Shown one piece after another: positions 34,101 through 45,500 of a stretch of 64,000 nt of DNA; the stretch's first letter is position 1; every line of letters starts with the position of its first letter. The position numbers and the translations under genes were made by a program. The notes under the pieces were generated by a model. It was given only the letters and a program-made list of their open reading frames with translations. It did not search any database and was not told where the DNA came from. Source of the DNA: Cenococcum geophilum 1.58 (lineage: Eukaryota > Ascomycota > Dothideomycetes > Gloniales > Gloniaceae); the NCBI GenBank assembly GCA_001692895.1, contig KV748180.1, positions 2,660,195 through 2,724,194 on the forward strand, written 5' to 3'.

Positions 34101-34599
34101 ACGGTCCTTCTATTCCTAAAGGAGTCTTATTTTTTAGTTAGTTGCCTAGTTCTTAACCTCCTTTACCTAAGCTCTTTTAATCCTTAGGTCCTCCTTATAT
34201 AGTTACTAAAGCTATTCTTTAGCTTTTTTAGCGGCTAAAGTCTCGCGTTAAGCCGCGGAGAGAGGCGCCATTATAGAGAATAGAGACTATAACGCTAGCG
34301 TATCGCCTAAAGGTATAGGGGAAGGTAAGGGAGACTAATAGGTAACCTCTAAGGAGTTTAGCTCGTTAAGTATATCGTTATTAGTTAAGTTTTTAAGGTT
34401 TTTATAAACAATTCGCGAAGGTTTAGATAAGCGTATAGGTTATTAAGTTATTAACAGCAACAATTAATTATTAGAAATTAAGTAAATAAGGCATTAGCTC
34501 TTAAATAAGACTAATATAGAAAGCAAGTAAGCAAGGCTCAATTTTGTAAATGTTGATGATGTTAGTGTTGCTAAGATATAGGGGTGCTGCTACAGACAT

Positions 34600-34980
34600 G
34601 TCCATTAAATAATCGCCTGTGTATTGCCTCTTATTTAGAGCTTTAAATACGGGCTTAAGCCTCTAGTAATAAAATATATAATATTCTACTAGGCGGTAAG
34701 CCAAACTTCCTAATCAAGAAGGTGCAAAGACTTTAGACATTGACCTTCGTAACTAGGGTGAGCTATATTGTCTCTCTCTATGCTTTCTATATACATATAT
34801 CCATTTCTAAATCCTTTAGTTATCCCAATAAGTCAATTCTTCATCCCCTTCCCTAAAGTAAATATCTCGTGCACACGAGGAGAACTTGAGGTATGCTTTT
34901 TACGCCAGCCTCATCCAAAGAACTAGAAGATATATATTCACCGCAAGAAGTCGCAAGAATTCCAAAACTCCTAATAAAAA
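34600..34980. other. Intergenic; no gene recognised
   Basis: Transition from repeat to gene island; moderately AT-rich, with no convincing open frame. Confidence 0.5.
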
Positions 34981-35733
34981 AGGGGTTGTTCGGTTGCAAA
35001 TCGCCTCCATTTCATAATCTGTTTAATCCGTGTGCCTTTTAGTGTCGCCCATTTTGTAATTAGTGGCGGCTACTACTGTGGCTCATTTGAATATGTAATT
35101 GAGTCGATTGTTCGGTTAAGGCTCCATAATGAGGCTCCAGATTTAACTTCGCATAATGCGTGATTGACGTCGGTGAGCGATTCGAATGAGCCCCTCTCTG
35201 CCACCAGGCCTCTATCGCGACCCCCTACTTTGGTGTAGCAATGGAGCCTCCTCAGCTAACGCCCTCTCTGCGATCGACGCTTTCTATACTTTTACCCACC
35301 TCCTATAGGAGCCGTAGTAGAGTTACAGTGACGCCCGCGACGCCCGCGACGCCCTAAAAATAAGCTTATTGCGATTATAAAGATTAAGATATTATTATTA
35401 TTATATAAGGCTTGCAAATGCGATAGTAGTATCGCGATTGGGGTGTGTGGAGTCGCTATATCGTCACTTTGGCACGCATGTGAGAGCTCCATATTAAAAT
35501 GGAATATGGAACAGGAGCTCGAAGCTACATATTAAAACGGTGCCAAGAGCTCCATTTCAACTACTGTATACAGTATAGCTTGCAAATTTGACGCGCTTAC
35601 CGGTATGGAGGAGCTCGATATTCAAAAGTCGCCGTATTTACCGAACGACACCCTCATATTCATATTTGAGCTCCATTTCGGTTACAATATGGAGCCTCCA
35701 TATTCGTAACGGAGGTGCAACCGAACGACCCCT
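34981..35733. mobile_element. About 753-bp MITE with 18-bp TIRs
   Basis: The left end aggggttgttcggttgca (34981-34998) and the right end (35716-35733), in reverse complement, differ at one base. Related gttcggt motifs recur inside, near 35112 and near 35640 (inverted), which suggests an older nested pair of ends. Inside are a 9-bp gacgcccgc tandem (about 35332) and several gagctcc/ggagctc motifs. No target duplication is certain. The element is not RIP-altered. Confidence 0.6.
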
Positions 35734-36170
35734 AAGACAAATACATTTGCATACCTCTATAGTCCATAAAATTAAACGACTTTTTTCTAATAGGCCGTAG
35801 GATTACTTCTAACGGAAGGGGATAGGTTTAGTTAGCAGTTTGACATGGTTTCCACACATGCCTGATCTTTAACGCCTACATCGCGGCCGCAGCAGCCACA
35901 TAACTCAAGCCAATCTGCTATCCGCTTCCACCCCATATACACCTACAACATAAGAAAATAATACCCTCACACCATTCGCCATCAATACGGCGGAACATTT
36001 CACGGCCCTGAGGATCCTACCCCGCCGCTGAAGAAACCCTTCAGCAAACTGTCTGCTGCTCCACCACAGAGCCTTGTTCTAATTTTTACATTTACGTTAT
36101 CCTATCCACCATAGGAAGTTAGCAACTTACCTTTTTTCAAGCCTAATACAAGCCTGGGAGAGGTGTTACT
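35734..36170. promoter_or_regulatory. Upstream region of the HET gene
   Basis: 437 bp between the MITE and the HET start codon, with no gene and no RIP. It must hold the HET promoter; no specific element is identified. Confidence 0.4.
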
Positions 36171-37982
36171 ATGTCAACTTCTCCTAGAGCATTCCAATAC
36201 GAAGCACTCACCGAAAAGGATGGAATTCGACTGATAATCATCCCGCCCAAAGTCTCAGGCAACAGAACCGTAAGCACTGCAGACCCGGACGCACTTCAGT
36301 GCAGCCTTATTCACACAACTCTATCACATTGCGAAGACGAGATCATAGACCACTACACGGCACTGTCATATGTCTGGGGCGACGCGACGGACACGCGGAC
36401 TATCTGGGTCAACGGGTCGCCCGTACAAGTGACTGTGAACCTGTACGCAGCCTTGAATGATTTGCAGGATGAGACACGAGTCTTGCGTCTCTGGGCCGAT
36501 GCTCTTTGCATTAATCAGAAAGATGACGAGGAAAAGAGCTGGCAAGTGATGATGATGGATAAAATCTATAAGCTGGCACACCACACAATCATCTATCTTG
36601 GTCCTCTGACTGTTGCTTTAGAAGCACTGCTGAAGGCCTTGGCCTCAAGAACGGGCGCTGAGAAAGAGGTAATCATAGGTGACCTCAATCTCTCTGCGAT
36701 TGATAGCGACAGACTTGACCTTCTCCGTCGGCCCTGGTTTAACCGTGTGTGGGTGCTTCAAGAGTTGGTCCTGGCACGAGACCCGTGGGTTCAATGTGGG
36801 AAACTGCGACTGAGGTGGGACCGTATATGCGACTTTCTGTATCGAACAGTACAATCACAGGACAGCTCGATGGGTCGAGAAGACATGACACTCTTAGGGA
36901 TGCAAAAACTTCGAAACTTATACCGCGCGAGTTTATTTTCCGAAACGCCAAAGCCGGATCTGCTCGATTTGGTAGTATCTCGCCGCGGTCTTGGCGTTAG
37001 TGATGGCCGTGATATAATTTTTGCTCATCTCGGGCTTGCCTCAGACCTCCCTGATCACAGGATTGCAGTCGATTACAAGAAATCTTGCATGCGTGTATAT
37101 AAAGACTTCGCTCTTTATGTGATGGAAAAATTCGACATTAACCATATAACCTGCCACGTCGAGGATATACCCCCGGAGCAGCGAATGCAAGGTCTGCCTT
37201 CTTGGGTGCCTGATTGGACTTGGCTACCACAACACAAACAGCGATATAGATTTGATCGGTACCAGGATGATAAATCAAGCCGCAACCCAAGACAGAAGTA
37301 TTTTCTAATCGAAGAATCATCCGTTCTTGTGGTTTATGGCAATATACCAGATCCTATCGTGGATATCAGTGTTGAACTGTCGAGCTCACTATTCTCAGCC
37401 GCCCAACGACGACAGTTCCAAGACGGCTTTAGATCTCTAATAAATGATCATGATACCCTTGACCAGCAGAAGATCTTCCAGCAAATGTGGAACGCATGGC
37501 GTGCAGTTCTTGGAAATGATGTAACATTTAAGTCTTACGAGATCCCTGCATATATGTATCTGCAACTTTCACTCGAAAAACTATCTACAATTTCACCCTA
37601 TTCAGACGCTTTACCAGGCAAACACCTTCTCTCTCTATTTGACCCGAGAATATCCTCAGCTCACCTTATCGAAGGGAGAAGACTAGCTAAATTAGCCAGT
37701 GGGCGGTGTTCCATAGTCCCAGCTTCTACATGTAAAGGAGACATTTACGTCGAGGGATTAGAAGCGTCATGGATACTTCGACCATTGAACTCCTCTAAGC
37801 GGGATCAGCATCTAGAAGCGCAAATTAGGGACCTATTAAGACATAATTTGAACCCAGATGATCGGCTTGGAATTACGCCAATCGAACACTGCGTGCTTGT
37901 TGGTCAGTGCTGGTCTTATTTCGATTCACTATATGGGAATTCCAGATCCCCATTTTCACCAACTATTTATGCTATTCATTAA
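36171..37982 (+). CDS. HET-domain (heterokaryon incompatibility) protein
   Basis: Single-exon gene of 603 residues. HET domains are toxic-response modules that trigger regulated cell death when incompatible hyphae fuse. The three diagnostic blocks are present: YTALSYVWGD (62-71), LRLWADALCINQKDDEEKSW (105-124) with the following MMMDKIYKLA, and RPWFNRVWVLQELVLA (187-202). The C-terminal 400 residues carry no repeat or NTPase motif that I recognise. The ATG at 36171 is the first in frame. There is no signal peptide or membrane segment. The gene is intact and not RIP-altered, with a MITE just upstream. Which allele or partner it recognises is unknown. Confidence 0.95.
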   Translation: MSTSPRAFQYEALTEKDGIRLIIIPPKVSGNRTVSTADPDALQCSLIHTTLSHCEDEIIDHYTALSYVWGDATDTRTIWVNGSPVQVTVNLYAALNDLQDETRVLRLWADALCINQKDDEEKSWQVMMMDKIYKLAHHTIIYLGPLTVALEALLKALASRTGAEKEVIIGDLNLSAIDSDRLDLLRRPWFNRVWVLQELVLARDPWVQCGKLRLRWDRICDFLYRTVQSQDSSMGREDMTLLGMQKLRNLYRASLFSETPKPDLLDLVVSRRGLGVSDGRDIIFAHLGLASDLPDHRIAVDYKKSCMRVYKDFALYVMEKFDINHITCHVEDIPPEQRMQGLPSWVPDWTWLPQHKQRYRFDRYQDDKSSRNPRQKYFLIEESSVLVVYGNIPDPIVDISVELSSSLFSAAQRRQFQDGFRSLINDHDTLDQQKIFQQMWNAWRAVLGNDVTFKSYEIPAYMYLQLSLEKLSTISPYSDALPGKHLLSLFDPRISSAHLIEGRRLAKLASGRCSIVPASTCKGDIYVEGLEASWILRPLNSSKRDQHLEAQIRDLLRHNLNPDDRLGITPIEHCVLVGQCWSYFDSLYGNSRSPFSPTIYAIH

Positions 37983-38183
37983 AGGAGTTTAGCCACACAA
38001 TAGGAGTAGCACGAATTCAAAATGAGTATCAAGCGATATTCATATGTCACCCACGATACCCTATACTACCCTATCTCATCTTACCTTGAGCAGGACCCAA
38101 TGCACGCGCAAAACCTACCTACAAAATCAACCCATCAAGCATCCTCTTCAACTCCCAAACTCCTTTCCATTACCCTCTCACAT

Positions 38184-40029
38184 CTACCAATCCCCCCACT
38201 CATCCTCCTTCCCCGCCGGCGCCTGCCCTCCCGCCCCCGCTCCCCCCTTCTTCATCGCCGCCGTCCCAATCCCCGCCGGCTTACTCCTCACCGCTACGAC
38301 CCCCACCCCGGGCCCCGCCGCCCCCACCTCGCCCGCACTAGAAAACTCATCCCAGAAATCCCTCTTATCGGGCGCGGGCCCCGTCGGCGGCTGGCCGAAC
38401 GAGTCCCAGAAGTCCTTCTTCTCAGGCGCTGTTGTACTGCGGGGCCTGTTCGCCGACGACTGATTAGGGTCATGGTCATCCGCGGAGCCCTCGACGAAGC
38501 GGGACAGCGAGGTCGCGGCGGCGGAGGTGCCCTGCTGGATGCCCTGGCCAAGCGTGGCGGCTGTTTGGCGGGCTTGGGCTGTGAGGTCGGCTTCGGCGAG
38601 CTGTATAGACATGTATTAGCAATTGGAGAATCCCCGTCCGGAGCCCCCGGCGTAAAGCAGATGTAGAGAATGCTGTGCGAGCCCAATCCCTATCCTCATG
38701 CCCATCCCACCCCCTAACCACCACACCCGCACCCCCCAACCAACAAAAACCAAGCAAAGAACCACAAAAAAAACAACATACCTTCTGCACCCCCGGCTTA
38801 ACCCACCCCTCATACCCCGTTCTGGCCCCCTTCCCCACCGTCGCGCCCAGCCACCCAAACCCCTTCGTCAGCGCCGCCACGGGATCCTTCTGGAACTCAT
38901 CCAGCGCCGGCGGGGCCCCCTCCTCGCCCTCCCCCCCCCCCCCCTTCCNCCCCGCCGGCTCGCTCCCAAACCCCGCATACTTCCCGCCCTGACTCGGCGG
39001 CAGCTCCGCCGGGCGCTGCGCATTCTCAGCCCCCATGCGCGCAAAGAAAGTCTCGTTCTGCGTCTTCTTCGACGGTGCAAGCGACGCCGTCCCAAGCGAG
39101 GGGGACGCCGACCGCGCGGGGATGCCGCCGCCGCCGCCGCCGCCGCCCGCCACGTCCGACGACCGCGTCCGCGACAGCGGCGTCTGCGACCGCGACCCGG
39201 CCGCCGAAGCGCGCCCACTCGTCGGCACCGCCGCCGCTGCTCCATCCCTCTTCCCACGCTTCGGCAGCTTCTCGGCGTCGAAGTCGCGCCCCTCGACTTT
39301 GCAGCTCAGTCGCTCCTTCCACTCGTCTCCGGCAGCGGAGTCGTATCTCTCTGCGATGGTGGACGCGGCGAAGGAGCGGCCGGCCGCGGCGTTGGAGCCG
39401 TGCGCGTTGAAGAAGGCCCGGAAGGGCTCGTTGCCGCCGGCGGCCATGCGCGCCAGCTCGGCGGGCTTGAAGGCGTCCATGGTTATCGAGCGCACGAAGG
39501 AGATGTGCACGCCTAGCCCGCGGTGGATCCCGCTGCAGGAGAGGCACATGAAGATGCCGAGTTTGGGGGAGGCCTGGAGGGCGGGAGGAGAGGGGAGGTT
39601 AGTGCTGGACGGAATTGGGGGGGAGAGGTGTGTGGGCGGTGGGGAGAGGAGAAGGGGTTGTGTGGATTGGGTTCGCGGGCTTCTGTAGAGGTGTGCTAGT
39701 GTGTATGGGATGTAATCGGCGGGCGTGGTGGTGGAGGGAGAGAGGCATGTACCCATTGCGGACTCGGCGCATTGCAATCAACGCAGATATTGTTCCCGTT
39801 CTCTTTCTGGATCTCGAGCAACTGTGAAAAAAAGGCGCACCAGATATTAGCTACTGCTCAAGAATATTCACTGAAACCTCGACGTGTTGAGTGGCACAGC
39901 TCTTCAGGAGTCTCTCTGCAACGAGCGAAACCCAGCGCGTAAGCCAGGTCTTTGCGGCAGAGTGTGTTGAGGGAATGTGTAGGAATGGTGGCCTACCTTG
40001 CTCCTGGTTTCAGGATCAACTTCCCACAT
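38184..40029 (-). CDS. GCS1: ADP-ribosylation factor GTPase-activating protein Gcs1
   Basis: Stimulates GTP hydrolysis on Arf in vesicle traffic at the Golgi. Exons on the minus strand: 40029-39997, 39821-39753, 39573-38782, 38600-38184; 436 residues, with all junctions GT-AG and in phase. The start MWEVDPETRSK matches the conserved Gcs1 N-terminus; an in-frame ATG 35 codons upstream is less likely. The ArfGAP zinc finger is C24-x2-C27-x16-C44-x2-C47, followed by SGIHRGLGVHISFVRSITMD with the arginine finger R52. Later features are a Ser/Ala/Gly-rich linker, the LPPSQGGKYAGFGS motif, FQKDPVAALTKGFGWLG, two DFWD-type motifs and an acidic EDEWGDW end as in yeast Gcs1. There is one ambiguous base (38949). 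The high GC content makes several long opposite-strand frames; they are shadows. Confidence 0.92.
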
Positions 40030-40852
40030 GTTGGTGGTAGTGTAAGGAGTGGGTGGAGGGGGCGCGAGCCCTAGGGTGTGAGAGTGTGATGTTGGCGGGA
40101 GTTTTCGAGGGGAACCGTGGCGAGAGTCTGACATCGATCGGCACAAAGAAACATAGATAATGCATAGAAACAAGCCCCAATTACCGTCACTGAGGCGCGC
40201 GTAGCATAATACGAACGTCAATCAAAGCTATAGACGCTATCTTGTTGTCGATTGGTCTCGGTGTAGATTGTTACAGATTATTGTTGTTGAAGAGAGATTA
40301 CCTGAATGCTGCTCGCGTGGCCTATGTCCAATTTCGACGTTCCAATTTTCTCCTTTAACAATTCAAAAATTATTTCTCCTCCTGCTCATTCCAACACATT
40401 TCCCACCATTGCTTTTGCATGCTCATAGTCTGGCCACCACCTATCTGTCTTGTGCATGCGACACTACCTCCCCCAGTCCGCGCCTCCACCAAGACTACCA
40501 GATTTCATCTATCCACCACCAGAAATAGTAACCGTATTGCCATCCTGAACCCCAGCCATATGTACGTGACATGCATCATTCGAGTAATAAAAAGACATTT
40601 ACAAGTACAGCCCACAGCAATTACCATTTTTTCAGCCATCATTAAAGAACCCTCGTAGCCCACTGACATTCCACGCAAAGGTGAGAAGTCCACACCCTCA
40701 ATAAGTCTAAAAGCCAATGGGGCCCCCCTTGGCTAAACAGAGTTCGGGCCGAAGCCACCATAGTCGCTCCACAAACACCGTTGCGCCAATGCTAAATTAT
40801 GATCAAAAATAAAGACTAGAAGGTGAACTGTATTTACGAGTGACCCGAGCGG
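40030..40852. other. Intergenic between GCS1 and the WSC gene
   Basis: Holds the GCS1 5' region and the WSC gene 3' region. Small frames on both strands have no motif; no additional gene is supported. Confidence 0.5.
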
Positions 40853-42588
40853 TCATTGATCTGTCGGATCCGGATTTCTCACCTGTATTCATGTCAGCGT
40901 CGAGTTGAACAAGAGACATCACCGAGACTACTCACATTCAGAGTCCTGGTATAGTCCCGGTTATCTTCGATCGTTATTATACTGGTGTGGCTCCCGTTGT
41001 CCAAATCCATTAATGCCGTCGGATTCAGTCTCTGGTCATAGAACAGCGGCCTACTGTTTCTCCTTTCCGATATCGGGCTGATTGAGTCAATCGTGTCGAG
41101 CCCATGCGAGCTGCTTCGATTCACCGTTGTCGTGATTACTGGCGGAATATAAGAATCTTTCTCCGTCTTCAAAAGACCCGTCTTACTCAATGTGCTGGTA
41201 TTTCTTCGCGGGGGAAGAGTTGTTGCTGTAGCCTCCGAATCTTCCGCATTTTTATTCCGCTTGTGCCGAGACAGCAGAAGGAAAACGACGGCGCCGATTA
41301 GCGCGAGCCCCACAACCGATCCGACCACAGCTCCGGCAATGGCACCCTTGGAAACTCCTTTCTTAGGTGTTTGTGTCATTTGTGACGGATCAGTGGGCAT
41401 GCTGGTGACGGTTTGTACCACCACTGCCCCGCTGACCGTAATGGTTTGCACACTAGTTATAGGAGTTGCTACCCACGTGGAGCTGTGGGTTTGCGTTGCT
41501 TGCGTTGCTTGCGTTGCTGGTGACGATGCAGGAGCCGAGGTGGGTTGAGATGACGAGGTTGCTGCAGCTGGAGTCTATTTCAAGTTGATTAGCATGAGAA
41601 TGATTCAAATCGACTCAAAGGAATAGAAAAAGGGAAAAAGAACAGGCTTTATCATACAGGAGTAACAACGGAACTAAATACCGAAGGTGATGCAGTGACC
41701 GTCCTAAAAACAGTCTTTGGATCGTCAACGGTCTGCTTCGCAGTAGGAGAAGGAGAAGAAGTTGGCGGAGCCGATGGACTCTGCAGAAAAAGTCAAAAAA
41801 ATGCAAATCGAGGAAGTGGGTGAGGAATAAGAGCAAACCAAACTAATATAAGTTGACAAAACGGCAGACGAAATTATAACCAAAGACGTTGAATGTATAA
41901 TCAGAAGACTTGACTGCGTAGACAACCCAAAAGTAGATTTGGATTTATGCCGAGAAGACAAGGACGTCCGCGTCGCGGAAGAGAGAAGTGTTGAAGTAGG
42001 TGAAATAGAGAACGAGGAAGAGGGTAAACCAACCGTCGTCTCTGAAGACCTAGAAGAAGAAAACGCCGCCGAAGTTGTAGGCAGCGAAGAGAATGTAGAT
42101 GAAGGCACAGATAAAGAAGAGGTGGTTGGGCTACTGACCGTTGAACTAGTGCTCGAGGCGGCTCCCATGGTCCCAGAAGGACTCTTACTCAACGCAACAT
42201 AACCAAACAGATCATTGTTTGAAGATCCACAACTCTCGGCGGGAAAGCCGGGACATTTATCGCTGCAGTCTGAGACGGATGACTGGTCAGCGGGAATGTA
42301 GTTTGAGCACCAGCAATTGTTCCCTTGTACAATTGCGAAGGCGTAATCGTCCTGGCAATGTGTTGAGCACCATCCGTTGGACTGCCACGTCCAATATGCT
42401 GTGAGGCTGTCAGCGAAAGTTATCTCAGAGAAATGGGGTGTGTCGTTCATACATGCTCCATTGCTTGCGCCTGTGTTTTCGGTCGAGCAGTACTCCTGAG
42501 TCAAAGAATCGGTACGGTCTATGAGTAGAGTGAGAACGAGGGTTGCTACCATGAAGAGGCCCGAATAGTAAGGCATTGAGCCAGTCAT
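40853..42588 (-). CDS. WSC-domain cell-wall stress sensor
   Basis: Plasma-membrane sensor of wall damage feeding the cell-wall integrity pathway. Proposed exons: 42588-41839, 41780-41658, 41574-40936 and a 30-nt last exon 40882-40853; 513 residues in phase. There is a signal peptide (YYSGLFMVATLVLTLLI) and a WSC domain at about residues 34-135 with paired Cys (EYCSTENTG, GWCSTHC, NNCWCSNYIP, CSDKCPGFPAESCG). A long Ser/Thr-rich mucin-like stem follows, then a membrane helix near 370-393 (AIAGAVVGSVVGLALIGAVV), basic RHKRNK and a cytoplasmic tail. The last intron is 53 nt and joins DYTRTLN to VRNPDPTDQ; the NPD end is typical of fungal WSC sensors and supports it. The first intron's donor (GTTTGC at 41838) is the least certain. 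The start was chosen for the signal peptide; an ATG 32 codons upstream also exists. Confidence 0.85.
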
Positions 42589-45500
42589 GGTCGTGGTTGT
42601 GGATGTGGATTGTGGTCGTGTTCTCTCAGAGTAGGGTAGGATGGGATGGAGTAAAGACCGACGCGTGGGTGTGAAGAGCCTCACAGCGCCACGCGGTATT
42701 AATTCCTTCTCAAAGCGATTGTGTGATTATTAAGGGTTGTGCAGTAAGATGGTGAAAGGTGTCGAGGTCAATTGGTGAATTGAGACAGGTGTATGAGTGG
42801 ACGAGGCAGGTATCCGGGGTGACAGGTTGCACAGACAGATTTCACACTGCCTAGCCACCGATGAAAGCTCGGACTGAGGGAGTTGTCGATGAGGTTGTCA
42901 GAGACAGCAGATTCCTGGCAGCTGGGAAGCAAAGCCCGAAGTGATCGCTGGTGGCTTGCACAACAGCGCCGAGGAATAGCGATACGAGAGCTTCGGGTCT
43001 AGCACGGCGGCGAGCTGTCGGTCAGCATTTTCTCAAACTTTTCCCCTCGACCTGGAGGGCTTGAAGGAAAGGAATTGAAGAGGTTGGATCGGGAGGGAAG
43101 GCAAGAGATCGGAGAGCGGACATGATGGTGGAATAGTGGGAAGGAATGCCGCGAGCTTTGGGGGAAAGCTCGGGTTCAAGGTTTTGACCGAGGTGGTTTA
43201 GCGAAAGGCTTACCGCAAGACGGACGGGGGGGTTCCCTGCGAAAAAGAAGAGGTAGATCACTGTCAGCCCCGTTTTTGCCGTGCCAACAGGAAAGCGGAC
43301 AGGGGTGAACAAGGCCGAACAAGGACGGTCGAACGACGGTCAAGGACGATCAAGGACGGTTTGGGATGCACAGGACAGGTAATTGCAAAAGCCGCATCTA
43401 CTCAATCGGGAGCCTGTGATTCCGCTGTTTGCCGTCGATAGTTCCGATAGTCCCAACCCAGTTCCCCAACCAAACGGCGATTTATTAATGTCGTGATGCA
43501 CCCTCCTCCTTCGCCCTGGGTAGACCGACTGACTGAAGAGTGGCACGGGTGGCTACTACGATGGTAAAAGCCTCTCGCCCCTTCTCCGTCATGACGTGGA
43601 CGAAAGCGGCGAAATGCAGTCTCGCAGCCACGGCCAGCTCGAGACTCGCAGATAGACGATCAGATTATATCCAATGCGGAACGACTATGCTGCCCTGTGG
43701 AGAATGGACAACAAGGGCTGGAAACCCACGGGCCCAGATCAAGAGCCTTCCAAACTGCGGCGCAAAATAGGGCGATTGAATAAAAAAGCGAATGTACGCG
43801 TCGTCCGTGGAATTGCTTCAGCGGAACGATCGCAATAATGGACCCAAGTGCACAGAGCGAAATGAAAAGAAAAAACGAACGAATGTCGAGAAGGTCGGAG
43901 GGGAATGTCTCAAAGATGGGAGCGAAAAGGGCAGGAAATAGTCCTTGATCAGAAGATTCTCGCCTGCTGATCCCGCTTGTCGGCGCAAATTTAGAAGCAC
44001 TTGCAGGGTCGTATTCGTGACTAGGATGTCCGGGCAGGATTGCGGGGAGGGGCGCAGGGGAACCAGAGAAAAATAACCCCAGAACAATCAAGAACAACCA
44101 CATCAATTGCCATTAGAAGGCTTAATATTTATTCTATATATACAGGGGGTTCGCGTTTGACAGGTGTCAGCCCTCTCTCCGCTGGCCGTTTCTTCTCTGC
44201 AGGCTTCAGGAGTTGTGGCTCCGTCGACTGCAGTAGTGCTCCGTAAAGCTGTTTGCGAAGGCGAAGCACAGCGTGACAGTTTGAGACAAAAGCCCCTCGG
44301 CTCAGGAGCGTGGCCATCCAGTGCCACCAGACGCTGTGGGCCAGCTCGGCGAGAGCAGTAAAAGAAAAAAACTTTTCACCCTTGGGGAAGCTTGGGGAGA
44401 CTGAAGAAGTTTGGAAAGGTCGTCCGGCATTCGGGCGTCTCGCCGAAATCGTGTATCAGTGCTTCCAGAACGCTTCTTCATCACAAAACTGGCTGTGACA
44501 GTCTGCCATACCGCTGCCGGAGTGCATGTAATGTATGATATGCATGATACGCTTGATACGTGGACATACCCTCACGGCCTCTCTTCACAACCTATGGGCG
44601 CGTTGAAGCGCTCTATCTACGGCTTTAGGCTGTATTTGGCAATGTCAGCTGCCCTTCACCCGAAAGCGGACAGTCTCAGGCCAAAATGAGACTCTGTTGT
44701 CTCGTCCCGATCGAATCTCCACCAATCGTGATGCCAAGGCTCAAGATCGCAGCGGTGGTGGCGTTCCCTAGGGCGCTGTCGCTGTTTGGTTCGTGAACCA
44801 CGTCTCGCTTAAGGTCGCCGAAGTCTTGGCCCTGCGCCTTGACAGACATTGCATCATAAGGAGGCGAAGCTAACGAGGAGGCGAAGCTAACGAAGAGGCG
44901 GGAGACTTTGTAGGTGCTGTGGGCGCTGTAAGATTTGCACGGCGAAAAAAAAGAACTAACGCGTTTCAAGATGGACAGGAGACAAGGACCTTGATACCCT
45001 GGAATTTTCGACCATCGTTGCGCTTTTAAGCATGCTAGAGGTGCCTTTGTTATCCCTTGCACCGATAACTGCGTCCAATAAAGTGTGGCCCGTGCATACC
45101 AATTAAATAAGGGTTATGCACGGGCGGTAAGTTGTTCTACTGCATTACTAGAGTCTTGAATAAAGCAATAAATATATTAAAATATTAGTATATTCTATAT
45201 ATAGACTCTTATTCTTTAATATTTAGGCCGACTAAAATGCTCCTTCTAATAAGGCCCTACTTTATTGAGCGATATTCGACAGAATCCGCAGCTAAACCGA
45301 GTTCTTGGCGCCCACTGAGGTCTCTTAAACTCCTTGCTCCTGCGAGATCTCTTTATAGTATTTACTGAAAGCTCGCATAGAGGCTTCCTGGCCGAAAGCT
45401 TCTTAAGCTGGCTCTTTCTTCCTGCCTACAAGCACGCCACGCAAGCCACTGACTTCTCGTTTATCTTAACCGATTTGTATCCGTGATATAGACTGGGTAC

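Larger units (their letters stand above)
29884..34599 (-). mobile_element. DIRS-like (tyrosine recombinase) retrotransposon with split direct repeats
   Basis: On the minus strand the order is A1 repeat (34599-34519), gag, reverse transcriptase plus RNase H, tyrosine recombinase, B1 (30359-30213), A2 (30207-30106), B2 (30028-29884). This A1-ORFs-B1-A2-B2 arrangement is the split direct repeat layout known for Ngaro/PAT-type YR retrotransposons. There are no LTRs, and no target duplication is seen, as expected for recombinase-mediated insertion. All coding parts are RIP-degraded. A second outer end lies at 1-473. Confidence 0.8.

Noticed and set aside
38184..39827. Long open frames on the plus strand and other minus frames across 38.0-39.8 kb
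   Set aside because: They are shadows of the GC-rich GCS1 exons: low-complexity Arg/Pro/Ala translations without motifs, while the minus frame with four phased exons gives a complete ArfGAP.
41939..42202. Acidic 87-residue plus-strand frame
   Set aside because: Antisense of the Ser/Thr-rich stem of the WSC sensor.
44676..45062. 128-residue minus-strand frame as a gene
   Set aside because: No motif, no splice or start support, and it contains a local 18-bp duplication; kept only as a remark in the intergenic entry.
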